This document shows, piece by piece, positions 57,729 to 64,000 of a stretch of 64,000 nucleotides of DNA. Location: the NCBI GenBank assembly GCA_904063045.1, contig CAJFCJ010000009.1:1798968-1862967 (forward strand), read 5' to 3'. Below the pieces are notes generated by a model, which saw only the letters and a list, made by a program, of their open reading frames with translations, did no database searches and was not told the DNA's origin. This DNA is from Dimorphilus gyrociliatus. Lineage: Eukaryota; Annelida; Polychaeta; Dinophilidae. Numbering within the stretch: the first letter of the stretch is position 1; each line of letters starts with the position of its first letter. The translations under genes and the position numbers were made by a program.

Positions 57729-59189
57729 AATACCAACACTCGCAAACTTATCTGCTCAAAATTCTACAACTAACGAACATTTATAAGTTAGATGAATTAT
57801 TTTCTAAATTTTATCTATTTCTATTCCATTTTACAAACATATCTCACAAATCAACCGACTGAATGTACAGAAAATGATGTAGTTTTTATAATATATGTAC
57901 ATAAAATAGATTGTACAATAGATTCTATATTCTCTCTATATATACAATCATATTTATTATAAAGGACTATCTTGCTTTTATTTCATAAAAAGAATAAAGA
58001 CATCTTCCAAAATTTAATTTAGATCATTTCGATTCTACTTCAAAACTAAATCTTATCTTGAGAAGAGGGAAAATCCTCTACTTGACAATGTTCGCTTCTC
58101 TGCTTTAGGTAATTTTGGACCTATTATCAAATTATATTAATCAAATATGATAAATAATTGAACAAGAAGGATTCACGAAATGAACAGATTAAATTTCGTA
58201 TTAAATTAACATAAAAAGGAGAATTTAATAATTAGGCTGAAACCTTAGTAGAAAATTTAATACTACTTAAAATAACACAAATATTCGAAAAGAGACGCTG
58301 TTTTTTTTCCTCTCCTTGTTCCAAATGTCACATAAACTGTACTATATATCTTCCAGTAATTATAACAACTTGTGTCCTTCATCCCTGTTCTAGAAGAAAC
58401 GCTTCGTCACTCGAGAGTGTTCTTATCGTCAAAATGTTTCTCTTCCTTTCCTTTACAAATTTTGCATCTCTCTTTTTCCTCAAGTAATCAATCTCTGTTA
58501 CCCTATACGCATCATCCTAAAACTACAATTTGCTCTAACGGCTTTACTTACAAGGTGATCCAAAATTGGTGGAATGTCAACAAAATTGCCTCTAAAAGTT
58601 ATCGAGTAATCATGTATTTTAGCAGCATTTAAATGTTACCAAATGTCATGCGAGAAGCTATTATCTTCACAAATTAAAATTTCCTCTTTCCATATAATAT
58701 ATTGAAGAAATAGTATTAGACATCTATTACTCATTTTATTATTATTATCATATACACCGAGAGAGATAATCTGCAAATTTAAGGAAAGGGGGAATGAAAA
58801 CTCCTCTCTCGAAAGACAATAACGACTCTCATTCTATTTAAGAAATAATGTTACATTTATATATAATATTAGATTTGTTATTAATAGTTGTATTCCAATA
58901 AATGATATAGAAATAAGTACATTTTGGTTGTCAGCTATATTCTTGATTCATTTCCCATTCAAATGATTTATATATATTGACACGAACTCCTGGGATAATT
59001 TTTTCTGGGGAAACTGACCTAGATTTTAACCAAATTGTAAAGGAATAATGTCCAAATCGATTTTCCAATCAAATTTGTTATAGCTAATTTTACCCTGGAA
59101 GCTAGATAACTAAAATGACTTGATTGAAATAAACTGCAAAATGCGAATTCTATCTGTAGAAAAAAAGCGGGGGGGAGGGGGTAAAAGGC

Positions 59190-59231
<42 letters not shown>

Positions 59232-60072
59232 AGAGCGAGAACTTTTTAATCTCTTTCTGATTAGTGTTGCTCAGTTTGACAGTTACTATGAATAAAAGTT
59301 AGAGCAATAAAGGGTTTGGAAGTACTTCTTCAATAATTATAAAGTCAATTTCATTCTTATTAAATGTATTATATTAGGTAAAGAAAAACCTGAATGAATA
59401 GCCGAGAAAATCATCAATTCAATTATTCTTAAATAACAAATGTCGCATAATTTTTTTTGTATATAACTTAAGAAGACAGTAACAGTTATAAACAAAATGT
59501 ATTAAATATATTTTAGTTTGGTAAGTGCCTTCTCTATAAAGATCTTCAAGATTTCAATAGCGTTTTAGTCTGTATAATATTTTAAACCTAAATTAAGGTT
59601 TTATTGATTATTAAATAATCTTATAGTTTATGATTTGATAAGAAAAAATGAAAAACAATAATACTTATTAATCAGAAAGAGAGAAAAGTAATTTCTCTTC
59701 CCTATTTTTTCTTTTCTACTAATTTGAAATAAAATAAATTAGTCGACAAAACGCAAATTTTAATTTACTTATTTCTAACGTTAATATGATCAATTCTAGA
59801 TATTTTATCATATTCATCTAATTGATAAGCTACCAATATTGTAAATTATTTGATAATTAATTAAATTTGGTTCTTTTTTTTTTGTACTTTTTACTATTTT
59901 ATAAAAAGTTGATTATATATTTATATATACATTCATTTTCATTTAAACTATATATAGTATATATAATAAAATTTCTGCAAGTTTTGCTAAGAGAATATGC
60001 TTTCTTATAGCCTTTTTAGACATATAGGATTAATCTTCTCTTATCTTCTTATTCTTCTTCTGCTTCTTTTTT
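57729..60072. other. Intergenic region of 2.3 kb
   Basis: Convergent gap between the channel-subunit gene and SSUH2. Only short random-looking frames are present. A G-run (about 59168-59180) and a (GA)n tract are visible. The 3' UTRs of both neighbours should lie at its ends. Confidence 0.5.
59193..59224. repeat. (GA)n microsatellite
   Basis: A pure GA dinucleotide run of about 30 nt preceded by a G-rich stretch. Confidence 0.95.
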
Positions 60073-61587
60073 CTATAAAATACTGCATGAACAGAAGCAC
60101 TTTTTTGGGTAATCAGAGCAATAGGCTTTCATCTCATCTCCGATAACGTAGAAAGTTCCTTGATTTCCATCCCAAACGTATTTGCATTCAGTTACTCTAA
60201 TAACCCTAACAACCTGCTTCTGTCTTCGAATTAATTCTAATGGCCACGAGGTGGCGTGTTGATTAACAAATTTTCTACTGGCCTCGGTCACACCTCCTCT
60301 CGAATAATCAATCGGTGTCACTCTATCCCTCTCATCTTGAACCACTACAACACCGGCGGCTTGCTTTATAAGATTTTCGGGAACCAATGGTAGATCAATA
60401 TGATTGTCTAGATGGGTTTTCCAAGTGATCGTTAATTTAATGAAGCATTTGATTTTGCCAAATCCCCTATTTATAAATAACACTATAACCATTTTGTTAT
60501 AATGAAAAGATATTTAATATAAGATTAAAAGAAATGTTGGATAAAGAGAAAGTTCTCTTAAAATCTCAAACGATGAGAATATATCATTTACCTGCAGGTT
60601 TTACATAATATATTTCCACTACCGTTGCAAGTAAAACAAGCCTGAGAACCACTCCCATTGCAAAACCTACACGAAGTGAAATTATTGTGGGAACTGTTCA
60701 TTCTGTCTCTTCTTTCACGACCGCGTCCGTGGCAAAAATTGCATCTGATGTGAGATGATCCCCTACAATTCCAGCAAGGTTGACGACCAATTCCATTGCA
60801 CTTGAAACATAATTTTACACTTTCCGTCCTGGGCACACGAACTGACCTTTCTAATTGGCTGAAGGCGCTAGGTACATGAACAGGTACTTCCCATGGATTT
60901 GGGGGAGCTTGGTTCGGTGGACACCAGTCAACATGATCACCAGTATACGGTTCACTATCCCACGAAGTCGCTCTTATCTCAGTCCACGATTGCAAAGAAT
61001 AATGAGTAATGGATTTTCCTACTAAATCAGTTATAACTAGCTCTCTAGCTGGACGAACTGACCAACAACATTTTGTGCTTATCAATTCCAAAAGCGCTTC
61101 ACGAGCTTCTTCTTCCGTAGCTGGTCTTTGTTGATCAACAGGAATTGGTGGAATGTGCGGTCCAGCGGGTGGAGTGTATGGAGGAGGCTCAACTGGTTCT
61201 ATCCATAAAAACATAAAGTAAAACATGTCCATAAAAAGATATCTATAGAAGAATTTTTTAGTAGCTATTACTTTTTTTTGCTACTTAAAAATTTACTGTC
61301 AAGCTCTTTTCTTACCATTGCGAAGTTCTCCATAACCTTCGTAATTTTCCATCAAATGAACAGGTGGTGCTGATGGTTCTGTTGGATTCTGAGCATCAGC
61401 TGTACTTGGTGCTCCATGAATCTCGCTGTAACTTGGTGGAGGTCTATGCAAATCAAAATGTTCCTTTAGTATTTATCAAATTTATCACTTATCAATAAAT
61501 AGGGGGAGGTGAATGTGTTTTAATTAAAAAGTTTCTATGAAGCAAAACTAACGGTAATTCGTCGAATAAACTCTTCTGCTCAGACAT
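60073..61587 (-). CDS. SSUH2: SSUH2 homologue (DnaJ-type zinc-finger-like protein)
   Basis: Homologue of the nematode ssu-2 / vertebrate SSUH2 family; human SSUH2 has been linked to tooth development and the biochemical role is unknown. Four exons (61553-61587, 61316-61443, 60592-61198, 60466-60073) join in phase to 387 residues. The N-terminus is proline-rich (MSEQKSLFDELPPPPSYSEI, 'EPPPYTPPAGPHIPPIP'). The family core has 'ATEEEAREALLELISTKCCW' and 'YTGDHVDW'. A cysteine-rich segment repeats CxxCxGxG-type motifs ('CFKCNGIG', 'CNFCHGRGR', 'CRFCNGSGS', 'CFTCNGSGN', 'CKTCRGFG') as in the DnaJ zinc centre. A conserved C-terminal domain ends with a cysteine cluster 'CFCSCSIL', possibly lipidated. 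High-confidence match. Confidence 0.94.
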
Positions 61588-62834
61588 TTTATTCCTATAT
61601 TCACTATTAAATATAAAATATCTTAAGTCTGTCTGATATTTTATCAAAAATCAGCTCTTTATGACTCAATTATTTACTATATTTATTAGGAATATTTTGC
61701 AATAGTTAAACTGGTAGGTTAACAACGACATCTGCGGGCTATTTTCCAGATAAGATAAATCCAAAAAAATCCTCTAGAAATCCTCTTGATGGAATCCTTT
61801 TAAACGAATTTTCTCTTTTACCCTAAACTGCTTAAAATCTTATATCTTTATTCAATTGTTTTATTCTTTTTCGTTTCAAAATTTGAAGCGACGCTAACCA
61901 ATCTAAAGCCTTTGCAAGCTAGTAATCATCACTCACCACCATAGTATAGTATTAGGGATAATTGAAATAATTGACAGAGAGGGGGAAAGAATATATTATA
62001 TAATACAAGCAAATATTTTATTGCAACTGTAGAGCTGTAGAGTTTATATGAAAAGAGATAGTAGAGAAAGATTCCTTTCCCTATTTCTTCCTCAAAGATA
62101 ATCATTTAAAAAAGCAAGGACCAAAACCCAATTTCATAGATAAAATAGAGAAGATATTTCCCTTATTTATTTGGAAAAAAAAAGATTGATTTCCGTCTTG
62201 TAACCATAATCTTTCAATTAAAATTTACTATGTGAAAGATAACAGAAACATTTTTATTTGAATAGTACCAGTGAACTCATTTCAAGGAAATCCCTTATAT
62301 AGCTATCTATATTTATAATAAAATAGAAATCTTCGATATCCGAAGATCGTGACTTTAGGTAAATGGACGTTATTTTGTAAAATGTTTTCTTTTCTTTTTT
62401 GACGTATTTCATTTTACTGGACGCAGCATTAACAGTAAAAAAACGCATTGATAATCAAGGAGTATTTGAAATATATTAATAAAATATATCTAACAAATAT
62501 CTAATTTTTTTAAAATTAATTAGGCTAACGAGTTAATGCTGATAAGTATTGTTTGTTTATAATCGTTGAACAAGAATTTTCTTTTCAAGTTTCAATTTCT
62601 ACTCAAGAGTTGGATAGCTATATATTTTTTATAGCAAAGAAATACCTTGATATGAGTCGACTAGACATTTGGTACTACTTATGTACCTATATATACATTG
62701 GAGTATACTGTGTACCTACATATATATATTAGTATATATATATACTGTATATATGTATTCACAGTAGTAATAAATTCACGCTGTTTTGCAATTATTGCAC
62801 AGTTCCTATCCGCGGAAGACTTTCAGTTGTAGAT
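61588..62834. other. Intergenic region, no supported gene
   Basis: About 1.25 kb upstream of SSUH2 and downstream of the SH2 adaptor. AT-rich, with TA tracts and the palindromic TATACTGTAT motif near 62741. A small minus-strand frame at 62254-62448 shows no recognisable content. Confidence 0.5.
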
Positions 62835-64000
62835 TTAATAAGGCGATGCAACTTCTATAGAGGATATTCCCTGCCTTATATCTGCTTCTTCATCTTCATC
62901 ATCAGCATCATCTGAATCCTCCACCCTCCGACGTATTCTTAACTCAGGTTGTATAGAAAATTTAAATGAAGGATTTCTAGCAGTTCTAGGTAGACGAAGT
63001 TCTACTGGTAGTACTTCTTTCAACACAGTTAAATGAGTAACTAAAGAGGCAAGAGTCGCCCATTCTTTGTCAGGACCTTTTTGAAACCTATACCTTCCGC
63101 ACGGAGTCTTCTCGATTAGGTAATGTTTTAAAATAAAACGAGGTTCTCCTGGAGAGGCACTATAGTTTGGCACCTGCAATTTTAGTTAATTAATATAAAT
63201 GGATGGTAGTTTAAAGGTAATAAATGAGATATACTTTTAAGGACAGAGCAAAGCAACCAATTTCAGACGTACTTTCCCTGATGACAAATGAGCCAAATTC
63301 TTGCTGTGATAAAAATTCAAGAATTGATTCTCTTGGAACACCGGAATAGAACCATGGATATTGTGTAAAGTCTTCATCAATGGAAGCCTTGGAATTTTGA
63401 GTAACGCCATTATCCGATAATCTCCTATTAGAATGAAAAAAAAGGACTCAAAAGTGAAATTTAGAATCACAAACATTAGAAAATAATTTCATAGACATTA
63501 ACCTTCCTTCCTCGTCAGATTCTGGAGCAAAAAATTCAAATTCTGTTGAACTAGTCTCAATAGTTGATGGTCTGTTTTCTCTGGGCGGAAGTGGGGGAGG
63601 TGTAATTGAAGTTGATCGTCGAGGGGATGAGGGTCGTTTAATAAGCTCTATATCATTCAAATCCTTATGATCTCCCGATCCGTTCCTAATTCTATCAGAA
63701 CCAGATTTCTCTAGTGAGCTACTTCCAGTCGAGGGAGCATCGGGAAGTGGTCTATTTCGAATAGACCTAGAAGTTGACGATGAGCTTTCTTGTTCGGATG
63801 TCATACTATTTTCTACTATAGAAAGAATAGATTGTCGTCGCTCTTCTTCCCTATTTGTGAAGAAAACAAATATGTAACAAGTTACAGATACTTTTATAAA
63901 CAATAATTACCTTTGCTGTTGTTCAAGCATTGATCTCTCATAATTTTCAAAATGAGCATCGATTGTGTCTTTTAAGCAGGTTACAGGACTTCTATTGGCT
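62835..64000 (-). CDS. SH2-domain adaptor protein, 3' part (gene continues beyond the window)
   Basis: The C-terminal exons of a gene whose start lies past 64000. In order: a short helical piece ('FENYERSMLEQQQR'), a Ser-rich region with proline motifs ('RPLPDAP', 'TPPPLPPREN', likely SH3-binding), then an SH2 domain: 'WFYSGVPRESILEFLSQQEF', 'GSFVIREST' (phosphotyrosine-binding Arg), 'CFALSLKV', 'RFILKHYLIEKTPCGRYRF' and 'LASLVTHLTVLKEVLPVELR'. A short acidic tail (EDSDDADDEDEEAD) follows to the stop at 62835. It should link tyrosine-phosphorylated receptors to SH3 proteins. I cannot assign the subfamily. Confidence 0.8.

Overview
This is AT-rich nuclear DNA of a small, compact animal genome. 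Genes lie on both strands, most introns are about 50-75 nt (nearly all GT-AG), and gaps between genes are often only 100-500 nt. Gene content is bilaterian: NCKAP1, TM9SF3, DNA polymerase beta, an MZB1 homologue, a C16orf89 homologue, SSUH2, CFAP52 and a NEK8/9-type kinase with an N-terminal extension of a kind I recall from molluscs and annelids. A miniature lophotrochozoan (tiny annelid or similar) is my best guess. A rotifer is possible, and the species cannot be fixed from this window.

Layout. 0-13 kb holds housekeeping genes: AP-4 epsilon (-) head-to-head with TM9SF3 (+), a cyclophilin (-), two MBOAT acyltransferases duplicated head-to-head (- and +), and DNA polymerase beta (+). 13-26.5 kb is an accessory block: five minus-strand paralogues of a fast-evolving secreted family. 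Each has a signal peptide, a protease-associated(PA)-like domain, an Apple/PAN-like module, a galactose-binding (fucolectin-like) module, a Thr/Pro/Ser-rich linker and a second Apple/PAN-like module. A BEL/Pao-type gag-protease open reading frame (+) interrupts the array. 26.9-32.1 kb holds a coiled-coil protein of unknown function, a tetraspanin with very long cytoplasmic tails, and a small two-exon membrane glycoprotein. 32.5-46.5 kb holds the NEK kinase (-), TTC1 (+), the MZB1-like gene (+) and NCKAP1 (-). 46.6-53 kb holds two intronless secreted-protein genes (folate-receptor-like, C16orf89-like), an intronless C2H2 zinc-finger gene (-), CFAP52 (+) and a small PDGF/VEGF-like secreted protein (-). 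54.7-64 kb holds a BK-channel-beta/TipE-like two-TM protein (+), SSUH2 (-) and the 3' part of an SH2 adaptor (-) that runs off the end.

No operon logic is expected. Three head-to-head pairs probably share promoters (AP4E1/TM9SF3, MBOAT/MBOAT, NCKAP1/folate-receptor-like). Candidate promoter elements are an RFX X-box before CFAP52, an identical NRF1-like 10-mer before the cyclophilin and NCKAP1 genes, and YY1-like sites. I consider the secreted PA/PAN/lectin cluster the best candidate for an undescribed system. Exon boundaries were read by eye from splice signals and reading-frame continuity.
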